From: Flavobacterium flavigenum
GTDB lineage: Bacteria; Bacteroidota; Bacteroidia; Flavobacteriales; Flavobacteriaceae
DNA: 64,000 nt
Direction: 5' to 3'
NCBI RefSeq assembly: GCF_027111255.2
Contig: NZ_CP114285.2
Coordinates: 372,001 to 436,000, forward strand
In this document: positions 37,661 through 46,643 of the stretch, piece after piece
Layout of the letters: each line of letters opens with the position of its first letter
Numbering within the stretch: position 1 is the first letter of the stretch
Position numbers and translations under genes: made by a program
Notes under the pieces: model-generated
What the model was told of the DNA's origin: nothing
Database searches by the model: none
What the model saw: the letters and a program-made list of their open reading frames with translations, nothing else

Positions 37661-38443
37661 ATGGCAACAGTACCTCCGGACAAAAAGAATAACTACGAAA
37701 AATTATTTGCTTCCTGTATCATAAGAGAAAGTAAATACCCTGAAATTGACAAAATGATAGCTAAAATGGTTTTGAACAAAGCCAGATATGAATCTGTGGG
37801 TGACCGATTAAATATCCCGTGGTTTGTCATTGCAATTATACATGGTATGGAGGCTAGTTTAAAATTTGATATCCATTTGCATAATGGTGACCCTCTTAAA
37901 GAGCGTACAGTGCAAGTTCCTATAGGGCGTCCAAAAATAGGAAACCCGCCATTTACATGGGAAGAAAGCGCTAAAGATGCTTTAATCTATGACAAACTTA
38001 ATATATGGACAGACTGGAGCATTGCCGGAATTCTTTATAAACTTGAATTGTATAATGGATTAGGTTATTACCGACAAGGTATTAATTCGCCTTATTTGTG
38101 GAGCTATTCTAATCATTATACAAAAGGAAAATATGTTCAGGATGGACGATATGATCCTACTGCTATTTCTAAGCAGTGCGGTGCTGCGGTATTGTTACGT
38201 CGTATGAGCGAACAAAAGCTCATAATGTTGCCAAATGGGAACTTACTCGAACAAATCATTGCATTGGGAAATAAAACACTATACTACTCCGGTACAGTTA
38301 CCAATGAAGCTAAAGAATTACAAACCCTGCTGAATAAGGCTGGCAGTATACTTAGGGTTGATGGTAAGGCAGGTGAAAGAACTTCTACAGAATATTTTAA
38401 GTTCAGTAACAATTATCTAAAAGGAGATCCAAGAGAAGTCTAA
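37661..38443 (+). CDS. Lysozyme-like (phage endolysin-type) protein with C-terminal binding region
   Basis: A 260-residue protein. Residues 30-185 resemble a lysozyme-like module seen in bacterial and phage genomes: IPWFVIAIIHGMEASLKFDIHLHNGDPL (likely catalytic Glu64), PPFTWEESAKDAL, WSIAGILYKLELYNGLGYY and YLWSYSNHYTKGKYVQDGRYD. The C-terminal ~65 residues (TNEAKELQTLLNKAG, RVDGKAGERTST) look like a peptidoglycan-binding domain. There is no signal peptide. No holin or phage gene is adjacent, so it is not clearly prophage; it may be a cargo toxin or a domesticated endolysin. The 242-bp gap before it carries only the preceding terminator. Confidence 0.6.
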   Translation: MATVPPDKKNNYEKLFASCIIRESKYPEIDKMIAKMVLNKARYESVGDRLNIPWFVIAIIHGMEASLKFDIHLHNGDPLKERTVQVPIGRPKIGNPPFTWEESAKDALIYDKLNIWTDWSIAGILYKLELYNGLGYYRQGINSPYLWSYSNHYTKGKYVQDGRYDPTAISKQCGAAVLLRRMSEQKLIMLPNGNLLEQIIALGNKTLYYSGTVTNEAKELQTLLNKAGSILRVDGKAGERTSTEYFKFSNNYLKGDPREV

Positions 38444-38731
38444 ATATGAAACAGAATTAAAAGCTATCCTCTGGATAAAGTTTATTCATTATAATATTCA
38501 GGCAAAAAAAGTTACAAATCATTCTGATTTAATGAAACTATTTCAATCTGTTGTAGTTCCTGTCAATCAGTCAATTTTTTGAAAACAGATATTTAGAAAT
38601 TATTTAGGAACTAAAAAATCGTACCTATCTGATTATTAATCATAAGGGGATTTTATAACTTTTCAAAATGATTATATAAGTAAACCTGTCATATTTCAGA
38701 TAATTTTATGAAAATTTAAAACTTACGAGAT
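38444..38731. other. 288-bp gap, nothing recognised
   Basis: AT-rich sequence without ORF, exact -7 element or clear hairpin. Confidence 0.4.
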
Positions 38732-38926
38732 ATGAACACAAATAACCAAAATCCGAAAAAAACTAAAAACGGTAGTTCCGATCACCGTGTAGACACAAGA
38801 AAACATCAGTATAAAGATCATGATGAAGTCTTAACAAACGATAAAAATTATGATCCCGAAACTCAAAAGTTTAAAGGTGAAGAACCTGAGTTTGACGATA
38901 AACTGAATAATGAAGAAAAAAAATAA
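38732..38926 (+). CDS. Small hydrophilic, probably disordered protein
   Basis: A 64-residue protein made almost wholly of charged and polar residues (many Lys, Asp, Glu, Asn), with no hydrophobic core. It begins MNTNNQNPKK and ends NNEEKK. It resembles the small intrinsically disordered stress-type proteins common in Flavobacterium. A terminator directly after the stop (38932-38965) supports a real monocistronic gene. Function is unknown. Confidence 0.55.
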   Translation: MNTNNQNPKKTKNGSSDHRVDTRKHQYKDHDEVLTNDKNYDPETQKFKGEEPEFDDKLNNEEKK

Positions 38927-38931
38927 AAATT

Positions 38932-38965
38932 AAAACGTCTCAATAACAATATTTTGAGGCGTTTT
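38932..38965 (+). terminator. Intrinsic terminator
   Basis: A 12-bp hairpin with one G-U pair (38932-38943 with 38954-38965, core ACGTCTC) continues into a T-run. It lies 6 bp after the small hydrophilic gene. Confidence 0.85.
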
Positions 38966-39023
38966 TTAATTTCTGTGAAATCCAGTTGTAAATTATATGC
39001 GCATTATTTGCTAAATTAGATGT

Positions 39024-40157
39024 ATGAAAACAAAACCAGATGTAATTATCATTGGCGGCGGTCTTGCCGGTTTGACAGCAGCTATACATCTTTCAAAAAA
39101 AGGATTAAAGGTAATCTTAATCGAAAAATCAGAGTATCCGCGGCATAAGGTATGCGGAGAGTATATTTCTAATGAAGTCGTCCCCTATTTTCTTTGGCTT
39201 GATATAGATATTTTACAATCGAATCCCCAACAAATTTCGTCTTTTGAATTTACAACTCAAAATGGCAAAATTGCCCAAACAAAACTTCCTCTTGGCGGAT
39301 TTGGTATTAGCCGATACAGGCTGGATACTATTTTATATGAAAAAGCAGTATCAAATGGATGCATTATTGTAAAAGAAACAGTTACAGGTATTTCTTTTGA
39401 AAATGATGAATTTTCAGTTACAACTTCCAGTAAAATCTTCCATTGCAAATTAGTATTAGGTGCGTTTGGAAAACGTTCTAATGTTGATCAGTTCTTAGGG
39501 CGGGATTTTATAAGTAAAAAATCCCCTTGGCTTGCAGTGAAGGCTCATTATTCAGGCATCAGTCCTAACAATCAGGTAGCACTTCATAATTTTAATGGAG
39601 GTTACTGTGGTGTTTCAAAGGTGGAAAATGACATTATAAATATCTGCTATCTTGCAGATTATACTTCTTTTAAAAAATATAAAAACATAGAAGAGTATCA
39701 AAAAAACGTCCTTTATAAAAACAAACAGCTTAAATCTGTTTTTGAAAACAGTACACTCTTGTTTGATAAGCCTCTCACTATCAGCCAGATTTCTTTTGAT
39801 AAAAAACGGCCAGTAGAAGACCATGTTTTGATGATTGGCGATGCTGCCGGGCTTATCCATCCAATGTGCGGTAATGGTATGGCGATGGCGATACACAGTG
39901 CAAAAATAGCATCAGAATTAATATTTGAATATCATACAGGAACAATAACTTCAAGAGCTATTTTAGAAAAAAAATATGCAGTACAATGGCAGAAAAATTT
40001 TGGAAGAAGATTAGCAATGGGAAGGATTTTGGCAAGTGTCTTAACCAATAAAACAATAACAAACATATTTGTGTCGGTCGTTGCCTCAATGCCAGCATTA
40101 TTATCCCAAATAATCAAACAGACACATGGTAAACCAATAGCAGTTAAATGGCAATAA
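39024..40157 (+). CDS. FAD-dependent oxidoreductase of the geranylgeranyl reductase/hydroxylase family
   Basis: A 377-residue flavoprotein. The Rossmann dinucleotide motif (IIIGGGLAGLTAAIHLSKKG) is at 9-30, followed by KVCGEYISNEVVPYF and the second FAD motif VLMIGDAAGLIHPMCGNGMAMAI near 270-295. This pattern is shared by geranylgeranyl reductases and aromatic hydroxylases. It overlaps the methyltransferase gene by 10 bp and opens a seven-gene type III polyketide cluster. It most likely oxidises or reduces the polyketide product, for example a ring hydroxylation on the way to a quinone, or reduces a double bond. No signal peptide. Confidence 0.85.
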   Translation: MKTKPDVIIIGGGLAGLTAAIHLSKKGLKVILIEKSEYPRHKVCGEYISNEVVPYFLWLDIDILQSNPQQISSFEFTTQNGKIAQTKLPLGGFGISRYRLDTILYEKAVSNGCIIVKETVTGISFENDEFSVTTSSKIFHCKLVLGAFGKRSNVDQFLGRDFISKKSPWLAVKAHYSGISPNNQVALHNFNGGYCGVSKVENDIINICYLADYTSFKKYKNIEEYQKNVLYKNKQLKSVFENSTLLFDKPLTISQISFDKKRPVEDHVLMIGDAAGLIHPMCGNGMAMAIHSAKIASELIFEYHTGTITSRAILEKKYAVQWQKNFGRRLAMGRILASVLTNKTITNIFVSVVASMPALLSQIIKQTHGKPIAVKWQ

Positions 40158-40861
40158 ACACAAAGTACAGAACACAGGAAGCCGAAATAATGGACGATTT
40201 TTCACTTCAGGGAAGAGAACTCCGTGCTGCTCTTGATCAGATTGCCCGTATTAATCAATTGCTTGGAGGCAATCAGGTTACACTTCACGGAATAAAAAAA
40301 ATAATAAAAAAAGTTAATGTTTCCCAGACAATCGTAATTGCTGATGTAGGCTGCGGTAACGGTGATATGCTGAGAATGCTGGCCGATTATGGATTAAAAA
40401 ACAATCTTAAATTTAAGCTCATCGGGATTGATGCCAATGCTTTTACTGTAAATTATGCCCAAACATTATCTAATGATTACTCCAATATTGAGTATTTGTG
40501 TCTGGACATTTTTAGCGATGAATTTTCTACAATTAACTATGATATTGTGTTATGCACCCTCACGCTGCACCATTTTACGAATGAACAAATATTAAATATA
40601 ATTACTACCTTTAATAATAACGCAGGCATTGGTATTGTTATCAATGATTTGCATCGCAGTAAACTGGCTTACAGGCTTTTTAAATTGATTTGTATCGTTT
40701 TTAGTCTGGGTAAAATGTCGCGTGAAGATGGTCTGATATCTATTTTAAGAGGATTTCGAAAAAATGAACTGGAAGAGTTTTCAAAAAAACTGAATTTAAA
40801 AAACTATACTATAAATTGGAAATGGGCTTTCCGCTACCAATGGATAATTACAAAAATATGA
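40148..40861 (+). CDS. SAM-dependent methyltransferase (class I)
   Basis: A 237-residue protein with the class I methyltransferase fold. Motif I is IVIADVGCGNGDMLRML (about 62-78), the acidic IGIDANAF lies at the next strand, and VLCTLTLHHF gives motif II/III. It lies between the flavoenzyme and the type III PKS, overlapping both genes (10 bp and 4 bp), so the three are translationally coupled. It probably O- or C-methylates the polyketide product. The PKS start overlaps its stop as ATGA at 40858-40861. Confidence 0.87.
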   Translation: MAINTKYRTQEAEIMDDFSLQGRELRAALDQIARINQLLGGNQVTLHGIKKIIKKVNVSQTIVIADVGCGNGDMLRMLADYGLKNNLKFKLIGIDANAFTVNYAQTLSNDYSNIEYLCLDIFSDEFSTINYDIVLCTLTLHHFTNEQILNIITTFNNNAGIGIVINDLHRSKLAYRLFKLICIVFSLGKMSREDGLISILRGFRKNELEEFSKKLNLKNYTINWKWAFRYQWIITKI

Positions 40862-41910
40862 GTGTCAAAATAATAACTGTTGTTAAACAACTCCCGCAAT
40901 ATTCAAGAACAACAGAAGAAATACTTCCGCTTTTGGATGGCTGGCTGACGGGTCAGGAAGAACGTTTTATAAAAAAAGTAAAAAAAATATTTGAAGGTGC
41001 TGCGGTAAGCAAACGGTATTCAATAATGGATCCGCTGGAGGTTTTTACAGCTACCTCTTTTGAGGATAAAAATGATATTTACAGTCGGGAAATGATTGTT
41101 TTGGGCGAAAAAGTTTTAGAAAAAGCGCTCGCTAAGGCAAGCTGGGATCCGAAAAGTGTTGACTATATTATAACTGTAAGCTGCACTGGTATCATGATTC
41201 CTTCTTTAGATGCGTATCTGATCAATAAGATGAATCTCAGGCAGGACATCGTGCGTTTACCTGTTACAGAAATGGGTTGTGCTGCAGGAATTTCTGGTAT
41301 TATATATGCCAAAAACTTTCTGAAGGCTAATCCGGGAAAACGTGCTGTAGTGATAGCGGCTGAGTCGCCTACTGCAACATTTCAGCTTAATGATTTTTCG
41401 ATGCCCAATATTGTAAGTGCTGCTATTTTTGGGGATGGCGTGGCTTGCTGTCTTTTATCATCGTGCGAAGAAGATAATGGTCCTGAAATACTGGATGAGC
41501 AAATGTATCATTTTTATGATGCGGAACATATGATGGGGTTTAAACTTACCAATACAGGTTTGCAAATGGTATTGGATATTGAAGTCCCGGATACGATTGC
41601 GGCTCACTTTGGTGATATTATTCATCCGTTTCTGAGGAAAAATGATTTAGAAATAAAAGATATTGACCATATGATATTTCATCCCGGAGGAAAAAAAATT
41701 GTCAATACAGTTGAATCTCTTTTTGCAGACCTGGATAAAAATATTGATGACACAAAAGAAGTATTAAAACAATACGGAAACATGTCGAGCGCTACTGTTC
41801 TTTATGTTTTGGAAAGAATTATGAATAGTAATCCAAAACCCGGAGAAAAAGGACTAATGCTTAGCTTTGGTCCTGGATTTTCTGCTCAAAGAGTATTGTT
41901 GCAATGGTAA
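40858..41910 (+). CDS. Type III polyketide synthase (chalcone/stilbene synthase family)
   Basis: A 350-residue homodimer-type thiolase-fold enzyme. The nucleophile Cys141 lies in VTEMGCAAG, the catalytic His in MIFHPGGKKIV, and the Asn in QYGNMSSATVL. The C-terminal GFGPGF-like loop reads LSFGPGFSAQ. I start at the ATG overlapping the methyltransferase stop; an upstream in-frame ATG at 40816 lies inside that gene. Such enzymes extend an acyl starter with malonyl-CoA to pyrones or resorcinols. The downstream ACP, ketosynthase and dehydratase suggest a dedicated fatty-acyl starter. Family is firm; product is unknown. Confidence 0.93.
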   Translation: MSVKIITVVKQLPQYSRTTEEILPLLDGWLTGQEERFIKKVKKIFEGAAVSKRYSIMDPLEVFTATSFEDKNDIYSREMIVLGEKVLEKALAKASWDPKSVDYIITVSCTGIMIPSLDAYLINKMNLRQDIVRLPVTEMGCAAGISGIIYAKNFLKANPGKRAVVIAAESPTATFQLNDFSMPNIVSAAIFGDGVACCLLSSCEEDNGPEILDEQMYHFYDAEHMMGFKLTNTGLQMVLDIEVPDTIAAHFGDIIHPFLRKNDLEIKDIDHMIFHPGGKKIVNTVESLFADLDKNIDDTKEVLKQYGNMSSATVLYVLERIMNSNPKPGEKGLMLSFGPGFSAQRVLLQW

Positions 41911-41929
41911 AATTATCAGATAAAATAAA

Positions 41930-42370
41930 ATGATGAACCTGAACGAAATTATAGAAAAATTACCTTACACAGAACCTTTTCTGTTTGTAGATGAACTGCT
42001 TCATGTCGATGAAAACAGCATTTCAGGAAATTATACTTTTAAAGAAGACCTGGATTTTTATAAAGGTCATTTTAAAGGAAATCCTGTAACGCCTGGTGTA
42101 ATCCTGACAGAAACCATGGCTCAGATAGGCATGGTTTGCCTTGGAATCTATCTGTTAGGTGATGCCTTTAACAAGGAAACAGTCATTGCTTTCACTTCTG
42201 CCGATATGCAGTTTTTAAAAGCTGTATATCCTAATGAAAAAATTACGGTAACGGCTCAAAAAACATTTTTCAGGTTTGGAAAATTAAAATGTGAGGCAGT
42301 AATGAAAAACGAAGCCGGACTGGAAGTCTGCAAAGGAATCTTGGCCGGAATGATAACGACAAAATTATGA
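41930..42370 (+). CDS. FabZ-like 3-hydroxyacyl-ACP dehydratase
   Basis: A 146-residue single-hotdog protein. His47 in YKGHFKGNPVTPG and Glu61 in ILTETMAQ match the FabZ catalytic dyad. The N terminus LPYTEPFLFVDELLHV is typical. It follows the PKS gene by 19 bp and overlaps the ketosynthase by 4 bp. In this cluster it would dehydrate a 3-hydroxyacyl chain on the dedicated ACP. A second ATG three bases into the frame is an equally good start. Confidence 0.87.
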   Translation: MMNLNEIIEKLPYTEPFLFVDELLHVDENSISGNYTFKEDLDFYKGHFKGNPVTPGVILTETMAQIGMVCLGIYLLGDAFNKETVIAFTSADMQFLKAVYPNEKITVTAQKTFFRFGKLKCEAVMKNEAGLEVCKGILAGMITTKL

Positions 42371-43641
42371 GTAAACGGGTTGTAATAACAGGTCTTGGTG
42401 TAGCAGCTCCAAATGGTGTTGGAATTCCTGCGTTTACCTCTGCCATTAAAAATGGATTATCGGGTATAAGACATGATGCGCAATTGCAAGAACTACAATT
42501 TTCCTGTCAGATTGCAGGTAAGCCTGAAATAACCGAAAAACTCAAATCACAATATTTTACCGATCTGGAAATGCGTGGGTTTAATAGTACAGGTATTTTG
42601 TACGGTGTTATTGCAGGTATGGAAGCGTGGAAAAATGCAGGATTACCAATGGAAATTAATAACGAACCGGATTGGGACAGCGGAACTATTTTTGGATCCG
42701 GAACTTCGGGGATTGATAAATTTCGCGAAAGCATTTATAAAATAGACGAATTGCAGACCCGAAAATTAGGAAGTACCGTCGTCGCTCAGACTATGAACAG
42801 TGGCATAAGTGCTTATCTTGGAGGCAAACTCGGTTTAGGGAATCAGGTTACCACAAATTCATCAGCCTGCTCAACCGGAACCGAAGCGATAATTATGGCG
42901 TATGACCGAATAAAATCAGGACAGGCAAAACGCATATTAGCAGGAAGTACAGGAGACAGCGGCCCGTATATTTGGGCTGGTTTTGATGCGCTTCGGGTAT
43001 GCAGCTCAAAATATAATGAGAATCCTGAACTTGGCTCCCGCCCTATGAGCGCATCCGCGGCAGGATTTGTCCCAGGAAGCGGTGCCGGAGCGTTGCTTAT
43101 TGAAGATTTAGATACAGCTTTAGAACGTGGTGCTACTATTTATGCAGAAATTTTAGGTGGGAATGTAAATTCAGGTGGCCAGCGTGGAAACGGAAGTATG
43201 ACGGCTCCAAACAGCACTGCAGTACAGCGATGCATTACAGATGCGATTCATAATTCTGGTATTTCACCTGCAGATGTTGATGCTATAAATGGTCATCTTA
43301 CGGCCACTACAAAAGACAGTCTTGAAATAGAAAACTGGACCAAAGCACTAAACCGAAAAGGAGATAATTTTCCGTATATAAACTCCCTAAAAAGCATGAC
43401 CGGCCATTGTCTAAGTGCTGCCGGGAGTATTGAAAGTGTAGCTTCAGTTATACAGCTTTATGAAGGTTTTTTATTTGGAAATACCAATTGTGAAGATCTT
43501 CATTCAGAAATAGCAGCACTTATTGATCCTTCTAAAGTACCATTTAAAACTTTTAATATCGATCTGAATATTATTGCCAAAGCCAGTTTTGGTTTTGGAG
43601 ATGTAAATGCCTGTGTATTATTAAAAAAATATAAAAACTAA
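42367..43641 (+). CDS. Beta-ketoacyl-ACP synthase (FabF/KAS II-like)
   Basis: A 424-residue ketosynthase with the nucleophile Cys168 in TTNSSACSTGTEAI and two catalytic His contexts, INGHLTATTKDSLE and SMTGHCLSAAGSIES. It ends in ASFGFGDVNACVLLKK, the usual glycine-rich C-terminal loop. Housekeeping FabF usually has GTSTPLND in the first His region; the TATTKDSLE reading suggests a specialised homologue. It lies in the type III PKS operon, one base before the ACP gene, and would elongate or load the acyl chain on that ACP. No chain-length-factor partner is visible. Confidence 0.88.
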   Translation: MSKRVVITGLGVAAPNGVGIPAFTSAIKNGLSGIRHDAQLQELQFSCQIAGKPEITEKLKSQYFTDLEMRGFNSTGILYGVIAGMEAWKNAGLPMEINNEPDWDSGTIFGSGTSGIDKFRESIYKIDELQTRKLGSTVVAQTMNSGISAYLGGKLGLGNQVTTNSSACSTGTEAIIMAYDRIKSGQAKRILAGSTGDSGPYIWAGFDALRVCSSKYNENPELGSRPMSASAAGFVPGSGAGALLIEDLDTALERGATIYAEILGGNVNSGGQRGNGSMTAPNSTAVQRCITDAIHNSGISPADVDAINGHLTATTKDSLEIENWTKALNRKGDNFPYINSLKSMTGHCLSAAGSIESVASVIQLYEGFLFGNTNCEDLHSEIAALIDPSKVPFKTFNIDLNIIAKASFGFGDVNACVLLKKYKN

Positions 43642-43642
43642 T

Positions 43643-43897
43643 ATGAATAAAGAAGAACTTATTGCCAAATTAAAAGTTATTATCAAGCCTTATACAGCTA
43701 ATAATGAAGCTTATGATAATCTTACTGAGAATACAGATTTTATAAAAGATCTCGAAATCAATTCGGCTAATCTGGTCGATATTGTACTTGATATTGAAGA
43801 AAATTTCGACGTTGTCATTGATAATACAGACATGGAAAGAATGTTGGATGTGAAAACGGCAGTCGAAATAATTGAAACTAAATTAGCGGCAAAATGA
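43643..43897 (+). CDS. Acyl carrier protein
   Basis: An 84-residue acidic helical protein with the PP-binding pattern. The likely phosphopantetheine Ser41 is in LEINSANLVDIVLDIEE; NSA replaces the usual DSL, as in other specialised Bacteroidota carrier proteins. It lies between the ketosynthase and the phosphopantetheinyl transferase, whose start overlaps its stop. It is probably the dedicated carrier of this polyketide/fatty-acyl pathway rather than housekeeping AcpP. Confidence 0.88.
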   Translation: MNKEELIAKLKVIIKPYTANNEAYDNLTENTDFIKDLEINSANLVDIVLDIEENFDVVIDNTDMERMLDVKTAVEIIETKLAAK

Positions 43898-44391
43898 TTG
43901 GCAATGACGTGATAGACATACAACAGTCACGTCAGGAAAGCAACTGGCAGCGGAAAGGATTTTTGGAAAAACTGTTCACCGCAGAAGAACAGTTTTTTAT
44001 ACAACAGGATTCTAATCCGGAAATTATGGTATGGCTGTTTTGGAGTATGAAAGAAGCGGCATATAAAATCTATAACCGTAAGACAAAACTAAGAGAATAT
44101 ATTCCTAAAAAACTAATTTGTGAAATTGTATCCCTCGACAACAATTGTATCAGAGGTCAGGTAAGCTGTGGCGAAAATATTTATCATACAAAAACCGCAA
44201 TTTCAGATGATAGTATACATACGATTGCGGTCAGCTGTTTTAGTAACTTAAATAAAGTATTTGAAATTGATAAAACTCAAATATTTAAAGATCAATATGG
44301 AATTCCTTATTTAAGTAATGGTGGTAAATCAACTAAAGATGTGTCAGTTAGCAATCATGGCAGATTTGAAAAAATAGTTACTATTATTTAA
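43894..44391 (+). CDS. 4'-phosphopantetheinyl transferase
   Basis: A 165-residue transferase with the AcpS/Sfp signatures: IGNDVIDIQQSR near the N terminus (Mg2+-binding Asp) and WSMKEAAYKIYNRK (the Glu-Lys pair). It transfers phosphopantetheine from CoA to the carrier-protein Ser. The 4-bp overlap with the ACP gene points to activation of that ACP. It is the last gene of the type III PKS operon; the antiporter gene starts 68 bp downstream. Confidence 0.88.
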   Translation: MIGNDVIDIQQSRQESNWQRKGFLEKLFTAEEQFFIQQDSNPEIMVWLFWSMKEAAYKIYNRKTKLREYIPKKLICEIVSLDNNCIRGQVSCGENIYHTKTAISDDSIHTIAVSCFSNLNKVFEIDKTQIFKDQYGIPYLSNGGKSTKDVSVSNHGRFEKIVTII

Positions 44392-44458
44392 AGTTGCTGT
44401 AATTTAATTATTACTTTTAAATAAAAATGCTTTTTGTAATTGTATAGAAACTAAAAAA

Positions 44459-46033
44459 ATGCTTGAGAATTTTCCTTTTTATCTAGGCCTGCTAATCGTC
44501 ATTTTATTACTGATTATGCTGGCTAATAAAATAAAAGTAGCATATCCAATTTTATTGGTATTAGCCGGATTGGCGATCAGTTTTATTCCGGGTGTGCCTC
44601 TTATAAAGATAGATCCCGAACTCATTTTTTTTATTTTTTTGCCCCCTTTATTATATGAAGCGGCATGGACGGTTTCGTGGAAAGAAATGTGGCGCTGGAG
44701 GAGAATTATTACAAGTTTTGCTTTTGTAGTGGTGTTTCTGTCAGCACTTTCAGTAGCGTTAGTTGCCAATTATTTTATTCCTGGATTTTCAATGGCATTG
44801 GGTTTTGTTTTGGGTGGAATCGTATCTCCTCCTGACGCCGTAAGTGCAGGTGCTATATTGAAATTTGTCAAAGTACCAAAAACCTTATCCTCTATTTTAG
44901 AAGGTGAAAGTTTATTGAATGACGCTTCTTCTTTGATAATTTTCAGATTCGCAATGATTGCTGTGGCAACAGAACAATTTATATTTTCTAAAGCAGCGAC
45001 AACTTTTAGCTGGATGATTATTGGCGGTGTGTCAATTGGTCTGTTTATTGGATGGCTTTTTATGAAGGCGCATAAATATTTGCCTACAGATGCTAATTCT
45101 GATATCGTTTTATCTTTACTGACACCTTACATTATATATCTGGCTGCTGAAGAAGTACACTGTTCAGGTGTTTTGGCTGTAGTAAGCGGAGGTTTGCTTT
45201 TATCTAACAACAGACACCGTTTTCTTAACAGTAAATCCCGCCTTCGTGGTGTGAATGTTTGGGAAAGTTTCTGTTTTATTCTGAACGGATTCGTTTTCAT
45301 GCTTATCGGATTAGATTTGCCCCAGATTACAAATGGCCTTGAAGAAGTCAGCCTGCCTTCAGCAATTGGTTATGGTGTATTAATAACACTGGTTTTGATC
45401 GTGAGTCGTATACTTTCTTCATATGGTGCTGTTGTCGTGACTTTAATTGCCCGCAACTTTATTACCGTAGCTGACACAAGAAATCCGGGCTTAAAAGCAC
45501 CTTTTATACTTGGATGGAGCGGAATGAGAGGTGTTGTTTCATTAGCAGCGGCGTTATCGATACCTGTTTATCTGAATAATGGTAATGGTTTTCCACAGCG
45601 AAACCTGATCTTGTTTATCACCTTCATTGTAATTCTTTTGACTTTATTAATTCAGGGATTGACATTGCCTTATTTTATTAAAAAAATAAAGCTTACAGAT
45701 ATTTACGATCCGACACCCCGCGATGAAGCTTACAATCAATTGCAACAAGAATTAGCCCAATATGCGCTGCATTATTTAAAAACGAATTACAACGATCAGT
45801 TAGACTCTAATACTCCTTTGAATTATCTTATAAAGAGATGGGAACAGCACAGTAATGGAATTGATGATGAATCTATTGGCACTGATCTCAAGGTTATTTA
45901 CCTCGATTTGCTGCACAAACAGAGAGAATGGCTAGTGAATAAAAACAAAGAGGATCAGACTTTAGACGAATCAATAATTAGGCGGCAAATGCATTATCTG
46001 GATATTGAAGAAGAAAAATTAAGATACATTTGA
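44459..46033 (+). CDS. Na+/H+ antiporter (CPA1/NhaP family)
   Basis: A 524-residue inner-membrane protein with about 12 helices and a ~100-residue cytoplasmic C-terminal tail. The hallmark SPPDAVSAGAIL and EGESLLNDASSLIIF segments carry the ion-binding ND pair, and GMRGVVSLAAALSIP lies near the end of the membrane domain. It exchanges cytoplasmic Na+ (or K+) for protons for pH and salt homeostasis. Same direction as the PKS cluster but probably independent. Its 3' end overlaps the convergent nucleotidyltransferase gene by 15 bp. Confidence 0.92.
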   Translation: MLENFPFYLGLLIVILLLIMLANKIKVAYPILLVLAGLAISFIPGVPLIKIDPELIFFIFLPPLLYEAAWTVSWKEMWRWRRIITSFAFVVVFLSALSVALVANYFIPGFSMALGFVLGGIVSPPDAVSAGAILKFVKVPKTLSSILEGESLLNDASSLIIFRFAMIAVATEQFIFSKAATTFSWMIIGGVSIGLFIGWLFMKAHKYLPTDANSDIVLSLLTPYIIYLAAEEVHCSGVLAVVSGGLLLSNNRHRFLNSKSRLRGVNVWESFCFILNGFVFMLIGLDLPQITNGLEEVSLPSAIGYGVLITLVLIVSRILSSYGAVVVTLIARNFITVADTRNPGLKAPFILGWSGMRGVVSLAAALSIPVYLNNGNGFPQRNLILFITFIVILLTLLIQGLTLPYFIKKIKLTDIYDPTPRDEAYNQLQQELAQYALHYLKTNYNDQLDSNTPLNYLIKRWEQHSNGIDDESIGTDLKVIYLDLLHKQREWLVNKNKEDQTLDESIIRRQMHYLDIEEEKLRYI

Positions 46034-46630
46034 GTTTGAATTAACTTTGTAAAGTTCAGTGTAAGATTCAAATGTATCTATATCAGCTATATTATCTTGC
46101 GTAATAACTTCCCTAACCTCACTTTTATTTCTGTTGATAATTTGCTTAGCTCCTTCATCATTCGACAATGTGAGAAGTTCTGAGAAAAATTTTGCAGGAA
46201 AAAGAACGGGAACTCCTCGGTAATCTTCTTTTCTGCTTATGATAATAGCTTCTTTTTCTTTTTTATGAAGTGCTATTATTGTATTTAAATGATGACTGCT
46301 AATAAATGGCTGATCTGCCAAAACAAATAAAACGGCATTAATATCCGGATATTTTTTATTTATTTCAGCTGTTGCCAATGCTATAGAACTCCCCAATCCT
46401 TGTTGCCAGTTTTCATTGATTAGAATATTGGCTCGCGATAAATCTATTTTTTCTCTAATTTCATTTGTATAAGCGCCCAGAACGACAAACACTTCAACTG
46501 CCTCAACTAAACATGCATTTTCGATAACACTGCCTAATAAAGTTGAATTTTTCCATGGTAGCAACTGCTTCGATTGTCCCATTCTTTTCGAATTACCCGC
46601 AGCTAATATTACGATGGCGATTTGGTCCAT
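46019..46630 (-). CDS. MobA/MocA-like molybdenum cofactor nucleotidyltransferase
   Basis: A 203-residue NTP-transferase of the MobA/MocA family. The N-terminal IVILAAGNSKRMGQSKQLLPW motif binds CTP or GTP, and FVLADQPFISSHH holds the metal-binding Asp. I start at the Met at 46630 because the family motif follows closely; an upstream ATG at 46660 lies within the XdhC gene. In this setting it probably makes the cytosine dinucleotide form of the molybdenum cofactor for the hydroxylase encoded upstream. Last gene of the operon. Confidence 0.87.
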   Translation of the reverse strand: MDQIAIVILAAGNSKRMGQSKQLLPWKNSTLLGSVIENACLVEAVEVFVVLGAYTNEIREKIDLSRANILINENWQQGLGSSIALATAEINKKYPDINAVLFVLADQPFISSHHLNTIIALHKKEKEAIIISRKEDYRGVPVLFPAKFFSELLTLSNDEGAKQIINRNKSEVREVITQDNIADIDTFESYTELYKVNSNSNVS

Positions 46631-46643
46631 ATTTGCACTTGGT

